Source: Carallia brachiata (Eukaryota > Streptophyta > Magnoliopsida > Malpighiales > Rhizophoraceae). From it: a stretch of DNA of 64,000 nucleotides. Each line of letters opens with the position of its first letter. Positions within the stretch are counted from its first letter, which is position 1. The translations under genes and the position numbers were made by a program. Below, piece after piece: positions 20,636-31,872 of the stretch. The notes below the pieces were generated by a model that worked only from the letters and a program-made list of their open reading frames with translations, made no database searches and was not told the DNA's origin. Location: positions 1,181,427 through 1,245,426 of the forward strand of contig JADCRB010000068.1 of NCBI GenBank assembly GCA_021464245.1. The letters are read 5' to 3'.

Positions 20636-23600
20636 CTAAAAGAAAAGAGGTATGCGTCTGTGATAATAATGAGCTAGGAAAGAATTAAATGTTGAGTAGT
20701 CAAAATAAAAATGGAGCACATCAAAATAATCAGATTTTACAGGGAAATGTCCCTCAAAGACCTCTCCTTATATTTTTCTGTGGGATGATCCCGTTGGGGA
20801 GAAGGGCGATGTACTTTTTTCTTATATTAGTTTATTTGTTAAAAAGTGTAGGTTTGTTTTTGTTCTATTTAAATTAGAAAAAAAAAACTTAAATTTGAAT
20901 ATTATTTTTTTTGAAACAGCATTTATCATATTTATTAACAATTATAGTTTTCAAAAGGAAACTTAATTTTAAGTATAATATTTTAAGAAAAAGAAAGAAA
21001 ATTTGTGCTTAGTTTTTCTTCTTTTTTTTTCCATTTCTAAGAAAACATTAAAAAAATTATGAGTAATTTATTTCCCTTTCTCAATATATATTTTCTTTTT
21101 TATTTTTCTTAATTATGAATATTTAGGCTGCACAAGTTGTAAATGTATTTGAATAATCTTTAACATTAATTGAATAAATTGTAATACATGTTAGATTATA
21201 ATTGAGTTTCTAGTTATAATTATTACTCTAGATAATATGAGACTTTTCTGAAAAAAATAAATTTATTAATACCTATAGAATTTAAATCATAATTTTATAA
21301 AAGTTTGAAATTAATGCGAAATATTATTGAACTAAATTGAATAATTAAAAATAACAACAATATATAATTTTAATTTTTTTTAATAACAACATTATAATTT
21401 ATACAAAATTTTTTATAATGATTAATCAGTTACAAAAATAATTTTAGTTTACTAAGACTTTTATTTCCACATAAGCAAATAAATTAGTTTTTTCTCAGTT
21501 TTGACCACACACACACATATATGTGCTAAGCTAGCGCCATTACCAAACAACATTCCCAATTGGCATTTGTCTTTATTGTACAAGGCCGGCTTGCAGAACT
21601 AATTACAGTAAAATATCTGCTGATCGAACAATTAGCTGGCGGACGAAAGAGGTTATAGCAATAGTGATTTAAAAAAATTTTGGTCAATTATCTCGTTTTC
21701 TGGAAGAAAACGATTGATTTGAATTTTGAAGCCCAGAATAATCAAACGGACCTTGCCTTGGCTTCAATGATTCTTCCGTATTAGTTTGGCAATGTTGGTT
21801 CGTCATCATCAAATCGTCAACTTTGTGCACCTTATGGAAGGTCCCAAACAAAAAACACATCAACGAAATGAAGGCGCCATGGGTTTCAATTTTTCAGCCG
21901 GCCACCCATGCTTTGAAAGTGATTTTGACAAGGATGACAATGAAAACAATTTTTACGAGAGAGACCATTGTTACAGTACTAAAAACTTTTGCACTCGAAA
22001 TAATTGCAAAAAATCGAAACGTCATTGCATTCGGTCACAATTTCAAGAAAAAAAATTTTGGTGCTCTATTTTTTTTTTCTTTTTCACAAAGGAAAAGAGA
22101 CCACTCATATTCTCACACACACATAGACCCAACCGACAAAAGAAAAGTAGATACATTATTTGTTCCTTTTTACCTTGCACCACTGCAGCTTGGATTTTCT
22201 AATTCAATGTGCTCGTTAAACTAGAAGAGATGCTTTCTTTGCCAAGTTGATGAGCCCACAGGAGCTGTATACTTTATGTCATAAAGCCTAACATAGGTCA
22301 CAAATGAACGGATGGAAATTAGATTGTTCGCCCCCTCGTGCCTACCCATTTTTCAATAACCATTCCCTACCCTAAAGAAAGTAAATGTTGCTACCTCACT
22401 TTATTAATTCATTGTGTGAACTGCAAGGGCGACACAGCGCGAAGACGTGTACTGTTGAGTGAATGCACCTTTACCTATCTAAATTCTGGACCCAGTTGCT
22501 TGACTTGCTCATTGTTTTGTCAATTTGTGACCTAAAATTTTGTTCAATGGCTGACACCAACTACCTACCCATTTCCTTAATGGAGTAAAAGGGAAACTAG
22601 GCCTACCTTTTTCCCCATGATCAGAAAGACTCAGCCACAATGGTATGGACCATAACTTGGACTGTCAATGGTCTGCACAATTGCATCTTTGTTTAGGACG
22701 CCGTATAACGCTTTCAGCGTTTATACAAGCGCACACGTTTTATTTTAAGGGCTCCGTTAGATGAGTATATAATTTTTCTTTATAATATTTATACATATTT
22801 TTTTTGTATAATTGTGAGTATTTTTTTATAATTATAAATAAAAAAATGTGTAACAAAAAAATAGTAATATTTTTTATATCACTTTTTATCGTTATGGTTA
22901 TACAAAATACGCATATAGTTACAAAAAAAATTACGTGTGGAAACAATAGAAAAAAATTATATACCCATAAACATTTTTTTCTTATTTTAATTTATTTTTG
23001 TGAATTACACGTGGAAGTGTGATGGTTCGGCTGGGTGGGTTTGAGTCAAATCATTCTGAGTTCAAATTTTGGATCAAGTCATTTTTGTATGGGTTTCATT
23101 ACACGGCCAAATTGTTCTACTTTTTCCGTTTTTATATTTGAGTAATTTTATTGTCAGATCATATGGATTTTGATGGGTTAAGATCAATCCATGTATTGAC
23201 CCACAACTTTTTTTATTTTTTGAATAATTTTTAATTTCATTTATATTGGATTATGTGAAAAATATATCATTATTTATGCTTCATTTTATATATTAACTTG
23301 CATAAAAAAATTATAGAAATATACAAGGTATATGACTAATTAAATGTTTATATTCTGCACACCATATAGGTTTGTATTAAGTGTAACATGTGAGTGAGAG
23401 TGCGTGTACATATGTTAAAGGATAAATCTACTTATATGTATATATTTGTAAAATTTATAAAATATGAAGAACCTGAAAAATTAATAATTACATCATTATA
23501 TATAAAAAAAAACTGCAAAAAGAATCATATATGTGAATCCGAAATTATATTAAATTATTATAATAATAGTGCTTAATGTGTTTACTTGTTTTTTTGTGAA

Positions 23601-24694
23601 TATATCTTACTCATGATCTTATACTATATAAATTTATTTGATCTTTTTTTTAATTTCAAGTAGACTTTACTTATTTTACAGTATAAGATTATAAATAAGT
23701 TCTACACTGTACTTATTTTACAGTATAAGATTATGAGTAAGTTCTACTCACAATAAAAAGTGTGTCAAATTAGAATTCCTCAATATTTTAAATAATTTAC
23801 ATGATTGTATAATATACTAAAAATTATATACATGTATAATATGTGTATACTTGCTTATATATATGTGCTGACATAATTAAGGTGATAATTAAAAATAAAA
23901 ATTCTTTTGTTTTTTTTTTATAAATTTCATACAGTAATTGAGTGGTATAAGCCATATTTTTTGTGTATAAAATTTATGTTGCAAATACTCTAATAATCTA
24001 TTCACTTCTTTTGTTCTATTTCCTTTTTCTAAAAATAAGCTTAATTGGTTGAATCATCTTAAGCTGGTTAGATTGTTCGAATTTGGAAAATTTTTTGTGC
24101 AGGTCAAAGGATCTGTGAATCCTTTTTCTTTTTTTTTTTGAAATAGGTTACTCTATTTTTTTCGAGTAGGTTACCCATATAGCTTGAAAAGATGAAATTG
24201 GACAACTTATGGAGTTGTAATATACCATCAGTGGAGTTCGTAAATGCTCGAGTGTTCGAATACTTAAATTGATAGTTTCAAGTTCTCATTTACTAAATAG
24301 AATGAGAGAAAAATTATATATTATGAAATAAAATTATCTTATATTATTTTTTGGTTAATTAACTTCAACTGAATTCGATATCTTAAATCTTAGAAACAAC
24401 TAACTTGTTTTTTTATTATATAATTCATTGGTCTGAATGAGCTCATGTTAAACACAAACACACTAGAGAGAACAAGGAAGTCCATTCCTGCTCTTCCCTA
24501 AGGTTGGGATAGTATAATCATTAGGGCCATGAACAACACTATTATACCAATTGCTTGTGAGAGATAACCGTTCGTATCTAATGAAATTTAAATAAAAGGT
24601 ATGTAGGTAGTTGTAAAAGTTCTAATACTAGGAAACTGTTCATTAAAAAAATCAAAATGTTGAGCTCAAAAATTATAATATATAAGTGTTCCAT
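20636..24694. other. Intergenic, no gene supported
   Basis: AT-rich. The open frames near 21786-22224 have no family features I recognise and no plausible gene structure. 23650-23745 holds a roughly 45-bp direct repeat (CTTATTTTACAGTATAAGAT twice). 21505-21525 is a short CA/TA run. Confidence 0.6.
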
Positions 24695-25571
24695 TGAAGA
24701 AAGTCACACCAATGTACGCTAGCTCCTGCTACCGTGCATCACACGTGTCACTTTGTGCCAACGGGATTTTGGGGGTTTCTCAGGGATTCCAGTCCGTTCA
24801 GTCAATTTTTGCCGCTGTTGATGCCCTCTGTGGGCTTTGGTGCTCCTCGATGAGCGTTCCAGTGTGGTGGGGTGGTTTTTTGTTCGTTTGAGTTGTTGGA
24901 CGTCTTTTTTTGCTGCATGTCTTCTGGTGTTCCAGCGATGTCCCCCGCTTCTCCGCTGCGGCTGATCTTAAGGTGGGGAGATGAGAGACTACTTTGTTTT
25001 TACTGATTGCTGGCCCTCGAGACCCTGTACAAGTGGATTAGTTTGTAAAGCCTTATCATCGCCTTGACCTGCGTCCGGTCCCTAGGCTCTTCGTCTAGCT
25101 TCAGTCGATTCCCTTTTCATCGGCTTCTCAATCCGCTCTAGTGTCGATGGTTCGCGCCTTTGTGTTGCGCTTGGCATTTATAGCTTGTCCTTTGGTCGGT
25201 GCTGCGTTACTGACGGCTGTCTTTCCGGCTAAATTTGGAGCTGCCGTCGTTGTGCGGTGCTGGCCTAGAACCTTCTGGTTCTAGACTTCTGATGGGTTGG
25301 GCTTTGGCCCAATTTTGATACTGTGCAGCTCTTCTGTTCCCCTGAGCTATAGGTTCAGGTTTAGGCTTTTTTTGGTCTGTATGAGGTTGTACTGTGTTGG
25401 TTTGTAACCTGGCTGAAGTGAGCTCAACTGGTTGATTCTATAGGGACTTGTTTTGTTTTATGTATATATGGATTACTCTATAGAATGATGTGGGCTCCTT
25501 TTGTTTTGTCCTATTTACATGTATTTCATGTTTAATCTAATGCAATTTTTATTTAGTCAAAAAAAAAAAGA
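24695..25571 (+). mobile_element. LINE-like retroposon 3' end with poly(A)
   Basis: A GC-richer block than its neighbours that ends in ...TTTATTTAGTC followed by an A-run at about 25560-25570. No reverse-transcriptase motif is readable in it. The abrupt composition change and terminal A-tract fit a 5'-truncated retroposon. No target duplication was confirmed. Confidence 0.35.
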
Positions 25572-25919
25572 GAGCATTTGATCAAAAAAAAAAAGCATAT
25601 ATTAAGCTCTAATATAAATAAAATAAAGTCACTTTATCCTTCATAATTATTGAATACGAAGACAAGTGACATGAATTGATTGTATGCATTTCATGTATAA
25701 ACTCATAACAAATGAAATTATTTGCAAATAATAAATATATAAAATAATCCATTTTACGGAAATATTATACTAATGCGTATAAATATTTACTTCGATGCAT
25801 ATATTAATATAACTGCAAGTGAAGGCACAATCTCTTTTGCCATCTGATTCTGCACCTACTTGCCCAATTGCACAAAAATGTTGGATGTGTAGAATGTTGA
25901 TGTATCGATTAGTTTCTTT

Positions 25920-26350
25920 CTTTTTTTTTGACATAAAGCATGATACTAGTTCATTAATCCGAAAAGTCTAAGTACAAAAGATGAGACAAAGTCTCTAGTG
26001 GGTTGCAAACCCAATCGATAGTAAAGTTGCTATCCCTTGACCGTTAGCTGCTCTTGGGATACACACAAACTTACAGGAAATCATAGACTGACTTAACATT
26101 TTGATGTCCACTAAAATTGGGTATATCTCGCTCGGCCAATCTACCGTAGTTCCATTTATAGCTGAAGATACCATGGTGGAATCAGTTTCAACCAATCTCG
26201 TGGGACATCCCATTGAGATCAACAGTTGGATGCCGAGCAGTATCCCTATTGCTTCCGCAGCTAGTGGGGAAGATGCCTTCCTATTGCAAGCTCTTCCATC
26301 TACCAACTGTCTCTTTCGTTTCTGCAAATTGCTGCTATACCATCCCTATT
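25920..26350 (-). pseudogene. LINE RNase H-domain remnant with poly(A) tail
   Basis: The minus strand reads DGIAAICRNE in one frame, then LVDGRACNRKASSPLAAEAI, GILLGIQLLI, LVETDSTMVSSAING and FVCIPRAANGQG in another. This is the RNase H-like (RVT_3) domain found at the C-terminus of plant LINE reverse transcriptases: ASSPLxAEA, the ETDS catalytic segment and the PRxxN block are present. One frameshift near 26325 breaks it. About 65 bases after the stop comes an A-run (25931-25921 in minus sense), consistent with a 5'-truncated LINE insertion. Confidence 0.7.
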
Positions 26351-26358
26351 AGTGGCCT

Positions 26359-26514
26359 TATCCATTAATATTTTGAATATAATAAAATTGATAATTTATA
26401 TAAAAAATTAATAATTTTTTACAAAAAAAAATTAATTTTTAATTTTTATTATAAAAATTATTAATCTTTTTATAAAAATTATCAATTTTATTATACTCAA
26501 AATATGAATTGATA
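26359..26514. repeat. Fold-back element (near-perfect inverted repeat)
   Basis: TATCCATTAATATTTTGAAT at the left pairs with the reverse complement of the right end (TATCAATTCATATTTTGAGT). The pairing continues through ATAATAAAATTGATAATTT and TTAATAATTTTT, leaving almost no loop. Such a 156-bp hairpin is a MITE or small-RNA-producing candidate. Confidence 0.65.
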
Positions 26515-27114
26515 CACCAAATTATGCACGTACAATGATCCTCAACAATATTATCCCAATTGCTTGTCCCTTTACATTTGGAGTCAACTCAACCCCAAAG
26601 TCAGCAGCGCCGGCCTTTACAGGGCGTTGTAATTTTCCATGTACGGTAATGGTGTCCACACACGGAGCTATTTTAAATAGTCAGGACTCTTGAAATTGAA
26701 TGCTGTTCTAGCTACTAGCGACTGAGTTGTCAAAATAAAAATGTTGTCACTATCCTACTTCCGGCTGGCCTCATCCGACGACCCAAAATGGATTTCTGCT
26801 TACCCATCTATGATGTAGGAAACTTGAAACTTTGCATCTTGAAAATTCAATATATTTAAAGAGTAAGTTCTGTGAATAAATTTAGTAAAATATACGAGAG
26901 ATACGTAATTTATTTAATAATATTTAATAATTTATTTTTTTAATTTAAATATTTTTTATAATATAATAATTTATATCAATATATAATTATCACATTCTCA
27001 CAATTGGGCTGCCATAAAGCTTTTGTGATATTTGAAATCGAAACTAACTTACCCCCTTTTTATATACTAAATATTGAGACCTGTGTGGGGAATGGAAAAA
27101 AATTTTAATCATTA

Positions 27115-27325
27115 CTCTTTATTTTTTTTAATTTTTTTTAACTTTCTCTATTTATTTAAGTAATTTATTTTCTTTATTATTTATTTTCACAAATTATTAT
27201 TTTTTCTTTCTTTATATTCTCTTTCTCATAATTTTCTTCACTTCTCCAAACAACTTATTTTCTTTATCATGATCTTTTTCTTTCTCTACCTTTTCCAACC
27301 TTTTTACGGCACTCTAAACACAAAT
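27115..27325. repeat. AT-rich MITE family, copy 3
   Basis: Contains TTCACAAATTATTATTTTTTC, TTCTCTTTCTCATAATTTTC and CTCCAAACAACTTATTTTC, and ends ACTCTAAACACAAATG. It is related to the copies at 12749 and 13835. The rest of 26515-28424 is AT-rich with a (TAA)n run at about 27588-27647 and no gene. Confidence 0.5.
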
Positions 27326-28424
27326 GTTTTTTTTATATTATTTAAAAAAATAAAAAAAAGAGAGTATTGCGCTTTTTTACCCAACACAATAGGGGTTGTT
27401 ACCCGAATAATTAGAGGCGCATACTGTCAAACTACTCTTATAATTATATAAAAATAAATGTATATTTAGTTTTATTAAATATTTTAAATAAAAATTTAAA
27501 TTTATGATTTGAATAAATTCTCAAACTATTAAATTACAATTCGATGGTTGATTTGACTTTTGTGATTTATGAATATTTTAATCAAATTAATAATAATAAT
27601 AATAGCAAAAACAACAACAATATAATAATAATAATAATAATAATAATCAATGAATAGGGTCAAATATATCAAGTTTTGGTACTAGATATAGGCGAGCTCT
27701 CGGTTAGCTTTAATCAAATTTTCCCCACTTTGAGAAGCTTACAAGGAAGAACAATTGATTGACATGGCTGAACTTTTGGTAGAAATAACGGCCTCCTTAT
27801 TCATTTAATGGACTATATATACAATTGTTACACTGAAATAAGTGAACAACTATGCGCACTCCCTACACTGCATAAAACAAAGAGAGTGTGAGAAAATGAT
27901 TCAAAACTGTGAAAAAACTGATTTTTAATTGGATAGGTCTGTTGACCATATTGGATAACGTATTAATGATCGAGTAATATTAGATGATTTTACATAAATA
28001 ATAATAAATAGTTAAATAATCTTATTTAATAGTATTAGACAATTTTTTGTTTTATTTTTTTATAAATTTAATTATCCAACGATCTTTATCACTTTAAATT
28101 ATTTTCAAATTATCTAAGTAAAACCATAATCTTTTTCTTAATGATTTTAAGGTTTTTAAGAAATTATATGAAGAAGTATGAATATTTTTTGTAAAAATTA
28201 AGTAGTAAAATTTAGATAATAATAAAAATGGCGACAAAGTAAGAAAATTAACCTCCAGCATCGTGGACTTTGTTTTCATTACATAAATATACCAACTTAT
28301 TAGAAATTACTAAAATATACATTGACAAAAAAAAGATAAATTATAAAAGTTAAATTAATTGTATTGATATTTTATTATTAATTGAAATTAAAAAAATTTA
28401 TAATTTAACTTTTTAAATAAATAT

Positions 28425-29370
28425 TGTAAAGCGTAAATTTCGAGCCTAAAACAATTAAACTCGAAAATACAAAAATAAATTACAAATAAAAATTTAAAAA
28501 TAAAAGAAAATTTACGTGGGGTCGATCTCCGTAAATCCTCCGATTAGTGTTCCTTTTTTGACTCCGTCAAGGGCTGCACGAGCTTGATCTTGACAGAAAT
28601 AAATTCCACAGATTTTTCTTGAACTAGGTAGACTGAAACCGGATCTGATTTGGACGTTTTGACTACGGTTAAGAACCGTAGAGACCAGATCTGAGCCGAT
28701 CTGACTTAATTTCACACGAGAGTCGAAGAGACTTGTTCTCGGATGAGCTGCCTGGATTTTGCTGAGGGCCGTATGAGGCTTAATCCCAGCCGGATTTGTA
28801 GTAATTTGATATTTTTAACTCTATATTCTCAGAAATTCAGATCTAGAACGATCCAAGAATATAAATTTAAAAATAACTTTAGAAATGGAAACAGCAAATT
28901 TTTTTGGGCCTTACCCCTGAAATATCTCTCAAAACGGAGTTAGGAGAGTATACTGCTAAGTAAAAGCACGTAAGAAAAGGAGAAATTTTCTTGAGAGATT
29001 TTCAAAATTTTCTTTTTCTCTCAAATTCTCTGAATTTTTCTGTTTACAGATTTGCTGAATGTGTTTTGAACTGAGGGGCATGGGCCTATTTATAGGGTTT
29101 CCCCTCTCGTGTGAAAGCACGCGTGTGAAAGGCATAAGTCGACTTTTCCGTGTGAAAGGCATAAGTCGACTTTTCCGTGTGAAAGCACGCGTGAGAAAGG
29201 AATAAGTCGACTTTTCTGACTTTTCCGTGTGAAAGCATGCGTGAGAAAGGAATAAGTCGACTTTTCCGTGTGAAAGCACACATGCGAAAGGAATAAGTCG
29301 ACTATTGACTTTTTTTTTTTTCTTTTTTTTTTCTTTCTTCTTCTTTTTTTTTTTTTTTTTAATGTTTACA
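28425..29370 (-). repeat. Tat element LTR, copy A (3' LTR of the partial copy)
   Basis: Bounded by TGTAAAGCG (plus-strand left end) and AATGTTTACA (right end), so ends are TG...CA with inverted TGTAAA/TTTACA. Contains a TATA box and tandem subrepeats at about 29100-29310. It differs from LTRs B and C at shared sites such as CCGTAAATCC versus CCGTAGATCC and CACACGAGAGTCG versus CACCGAGGGTCG. Confidence 0.88.
29086..29095 (-). promoter_or_regulatory. LTR TATA box (copies also at 32504-32513 and 42365-42374)
   Basis: Minus strand CTATAAATAG, identical in all three LTRs, just downstream of the U3 subrepeats. Transcription would start about 30 bases further, near the CATGCCCCTCAG segment. Confidence 0.65.
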
Positions 29371-29373
29371 AAT

Positions 29374-29384
29374 GCCCCCACTTC
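29374..29384 (-). other. Polypurine tract next to LTR A (copy next to LTR B at 32798-32808)
   Basis: Minus strand GAAGTGGGGGC followed by ATT and then the LTR start TGTAAACATT. This is the expected primer for plus-strand synthesis and fixes the 3' LTR boundary and element orientation. Confidence 0.65.
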
Positions 29385-29731
29385 AGGGGTCGGTAAGGAA
29401 GAACTTTGCAGACGTGATCCGCACCGAGTCTTGAAGTCCAGTTTGAAACTTGGAAACGTCCTGATGAACATTGAATCTTGGAGTCTTCTATCTTTGACCA
29501 TGCTTGCTGTTGTTGGATCACAATAGGAACCCGATACGATCTTGAGAAAGTTAGCACCCCAGCCAATATAAAATTGATATTCTGGTTCCAGGTGCGTTCG
29601 AGCTTCCATAGCCCGCAAAGGATTTTTTATATCTCTTAAAGTTCCAGAGCTCTGGTGAGGATGATCCAGTAGGCAAAGAACTTCAACCTCCCCAAGAGAA
29701 AGGCTCAGGACCTTGGAACTTCAAGACCGGC

Positions 29732-30034
29732 TCACAGAGAGACTGACTGTAGTGATGATTTCCAAGTCTGCTTCGACGTAAGGAGAGTAGTTGGAACTTC
29801 CCTGTACGTCGCTGCATCCAAAGAAAGATTAGGATAATTGCAGCTTCTCATCCCTCTGTGGTAGATGTGAACTAAGGAGAGTAGTTGGAACTCCATGACA
29901 CCGATGGCGTTGGAGATTGAGTTTCGAGGGCTTTTAGGGATCCCTCGAAGAAGACTACTCCTTCTTTTCTTAGCTCGTGCGCCTCCAACTTCTTGATCGA
30001 AGAACTTCCTGAGACAAGTGTAGAGACTAGCCAT
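29732..30034 (-). CDS. Retroelement-borne small ORF (100 aa), copy 1, function unknown
   Basis: Starts MASLYTCLRKFFDQEVGG with a basic segment ARAKKRRSSLLRG and ends LQSVSL. No family recognised, no obvious membrane segment. It lies downstream of the homeobox ORF on the same strand, and is preserved at identical length and reading in the second copy (33459-33157). A TATA-like ATATATATA at 30089-30097 is about 55 bases upstream of the ATG. Conservation between two very recent copies is weak evidence for function, so coding status is uncertain. Confidence 0.4.
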   Translation of the reverse strand: MASLYTCLRKFFDQEVGGARAKKRRSSLLRGIPKSPRNSISNAIGVMEFQLLSLVHIYHRGMRSCNYPNLSLDAATYREVPTTLLTSKQTWKSSLQSVSL

Positions 30035-30107
30035 TTTCTTTTGAGAAAGAAGAGCTGAGGGGTGAATATTACAACTCGGGCACGCAGGATATATATACAA
30101 ATAATAA

Positions 30108-30111
<4 letters not shown>

Positions 30112-30147
<36 letters not shown>
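30112..30147 (-). repeat. A-tract between homeobox ORF and small ORF (longer copy 33538-33609)
   Basis: About 36 T on the plus strand here and about 72 in the second copy. It lies between the end of the homeobox ORF and the TATA of the small ORF. Confidence 0.85.
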
Positions 30148-30148
<1 letters not shown>

Positions 30149-30242
30149 AAAAGTCAAAAAAAGGTATGCAGAATCGGATAGGGCCATCCACGTCCCTTTC
30201 CTGCATAAGAGACAAAAGAGGCAGCGGCTGACGCGTGTCACG

Positions 30243-30332
30243 AAAGTCGTTACCGTGTGTGGCAGAAGTCGTTGCCGTGTGCTGCGGAAGTCGTTGCCGC
30301 GTGCTGCAGAAGTCGTTGCACCTTATCTTGTC
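30243..30332 (-). repeat. 24-bp minisatellite downstream of the homeobox ORF (second copy 33703-33795)
   Basis: Repeats of AGAAGTCGTTGCCGTGTGCTG in plus orientation, three to four units. The second element copy has an extra half unit (GCAGAAGTCGTT). Confidence 0.7.
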
Positions 30333-30339
30333 GGCCGTC

Positions 30340-30963
30340 CTAGCGGGGCCCGAGGTGCAACTCCAAGTCAAGCTCGACCTCGTCCGGTGGGCCGATGATG
30401 TTGATGTCAACGTCGACGTCGCTTTCCGGCTGGTTGATGCTGCCGGAATATTCTGGAAAGAGAGGCAAAGTTTCGCCGGAATGACTCCTTTCTGCTAGAA
30501 AATGTCCTCCTAGACTTAAGTACCTAGAAGGGATGAACCCTTGGCTGACTCCGTAAGACCACCAGGACCAGCGTGCATGCTCCCATGGGCTACGGCTTTG
30601 ATGAACATACCGTGGAGAGACTATTGCGGTGGAAGAACTCGGACCTGCTTCATTTGACGGCGAAGTTGTACTGGTGGGATCTACCATCGGAACAGCAGAC
30701 TGTTCTTTGGAAAAATCAGCTCTCAGTGCTGGTTTCTTCCTGCTTCTCCGATTCTGGAACCAATAAAACACATTTTTTCCTTCGATTGCCCCGAGTGGGC
30801 GCAATCGTGAGACAAGTTGGTAAATCTGAGATGCATTAGGCATAATACCTCCATTGTTGTGGAAGACTTCCTCTAGAATTTGCAGTTGCGCCATGGTTGG
30901 TTGCCACCTTGTGCGGGGTGACCTTTCTTCTCCCTTGTCTTGAGGTTCTGCAACTGGTTTCAT
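30340..30963 (-). CDS. Retrotransposon-borne WUSCHEL-family (WOX) homeobox protein, copy 1
   Basis: A 207-residue intronless ORF. A WOX-type homeodomain spans about residues 15-78: TRWQPTMAQLQILEE, then the long loop, then GAIEGKNVFYWFQNRRSRKK. The EGKNVFYWFQN recognition helix is diagnostic of WOX proteins; RRSRKK replaces the usual HKARxR. A WUS-box TLPLFP lies at 165-170 and a C-terminal LxLxL EAR motif (LDLELHLGPR) at 198-207, so this is WUS-clade in architecture. WUS-clade proteins are nuclear regulators of shoot stem cells that recruit TOPLESS-type corepressors. It sits between integrase and 3' LTR, same strand as pol, with its own TATA at 31051-31058. Cellular WOX genes usually have introns, so capture through RNA is likely. 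Whether it is expressed is unknown. Confidence 0.88.
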   Translation of the reverse strand: MKPVAEPQDKGEERSPRTRWQPTMAQLQILEEVFHNNGGIMPNASQIYQLVSRLRPLGAIEGKNVFYWFQNRRSRKKPALRADFSKEQSAVPMVDPTSTTSPSNEAGPSSSTAIVSPRYVHQSRSPWEHARWSWWSYGVSQGFIPSRYLSLGGHFLAERSHSGETLPLFPEYSGSINQPESDVDVDINIIGPPDEVELDLELHLGPR

Positions 30964-31050
30964 CTTTCTTGTGGTAGAGGAGCAAAGGTTTGGTGTGTGG
31001 TGAAGATCGATTGAGACTGATGCTGAGTTTCAGACTCAAACCCTCCGTCG

Positions 31051-31058
31051 CTTTTATA
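31051..31058 (-). promoter_or_regulatory. TATA box upstream of the WOX ORF, copy 1 (copy 2 at 34517-34524)
   Basis: Minus strand AAAAATATAAAAGCGACGG, with TATAAAAG 88 bases upstream of the ATG. It predicts a leader of about 55-60 bases (ACCACACACCAAACCTTTGC...), CA/CT-rich as in plant 5' UTRs. Identical in both copies. Confidence 0.55.
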
Positions 31059-31338
31059 TTTTTGGGCCGTTCACAGTTTATACTCATGCGGGCCAGGAGT
31101 TGGATTGGATTTTGAACCTGGTTTCTGGACTGTGTTTAGAACTTGGAATTTTTTGGGTTTTGGGCTTTGAATTGAATTTGGGTTGATTTGGATTTGGGTT
31201 TTTGGATCGAATGTTTGGGTTTGGACTTTTGGATTTGGATTGAGTGTTTGGGTTTTGGACTTAGTTTTTGTGTTTTCTGAATTGGGCTCAAGTGTTTGGG
31301 TTTGGATTTTCGCTTGGACTTTCAGATCGGGACTTCCG

Positions 31339-31672
<334 letters not shown>

Positions 31673-31871
31673 ATTTCAAACATATACACATATATGTTTC
31701 AGAAATTTTCCATTAGTGATGGGCCGATTCGGACGCCTTCTTGGTCTGACAGCATGTAAGCGTTGTGAGTGTAGGCCTCCTGCACTAAGTATGGCCCGTC
31801 CCATTTGGAAGTAAGCCTTGTCACCAGGCCGATGCTCATGTTGATGGGCCGTCGCACTGCAAGAACAAGAT

Positions 31872-31872
31872 N
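31872..31872. other. Assembly gap or join (single N)
   Basis: The only ambiguous base in the window. Left of it the sequence is integrase C-terminal coding; right of it an LTR begins about 27 bases inside its true end. Confidence 0.95.

Noticed and set aside
21786..22224. Two overlapping plus-strand frames of 138 and 133 codons
   Set aside because: No recognisable motif, no splice or promoter context and low-complexity Phe/Lys stretches; probably chance.
28094..28279. Short minus-strand ORF left of LTR A
   Set aside because: AT-rich chance frame without codon bias or neighbours.
29086..29283. Repetitive HTEKSTYAFH-like frames in the LTRs
   Set aside because: They are readings through the U3 subrepeats; three identical copies reflect the LTRs, not a gene family.
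30573..30839. Open frame on the plus strand opposite the WOX ORF (also 34039-34305)
   Set aside because: It mirrors the WOX coding sequence on the other strand with no features of its own.
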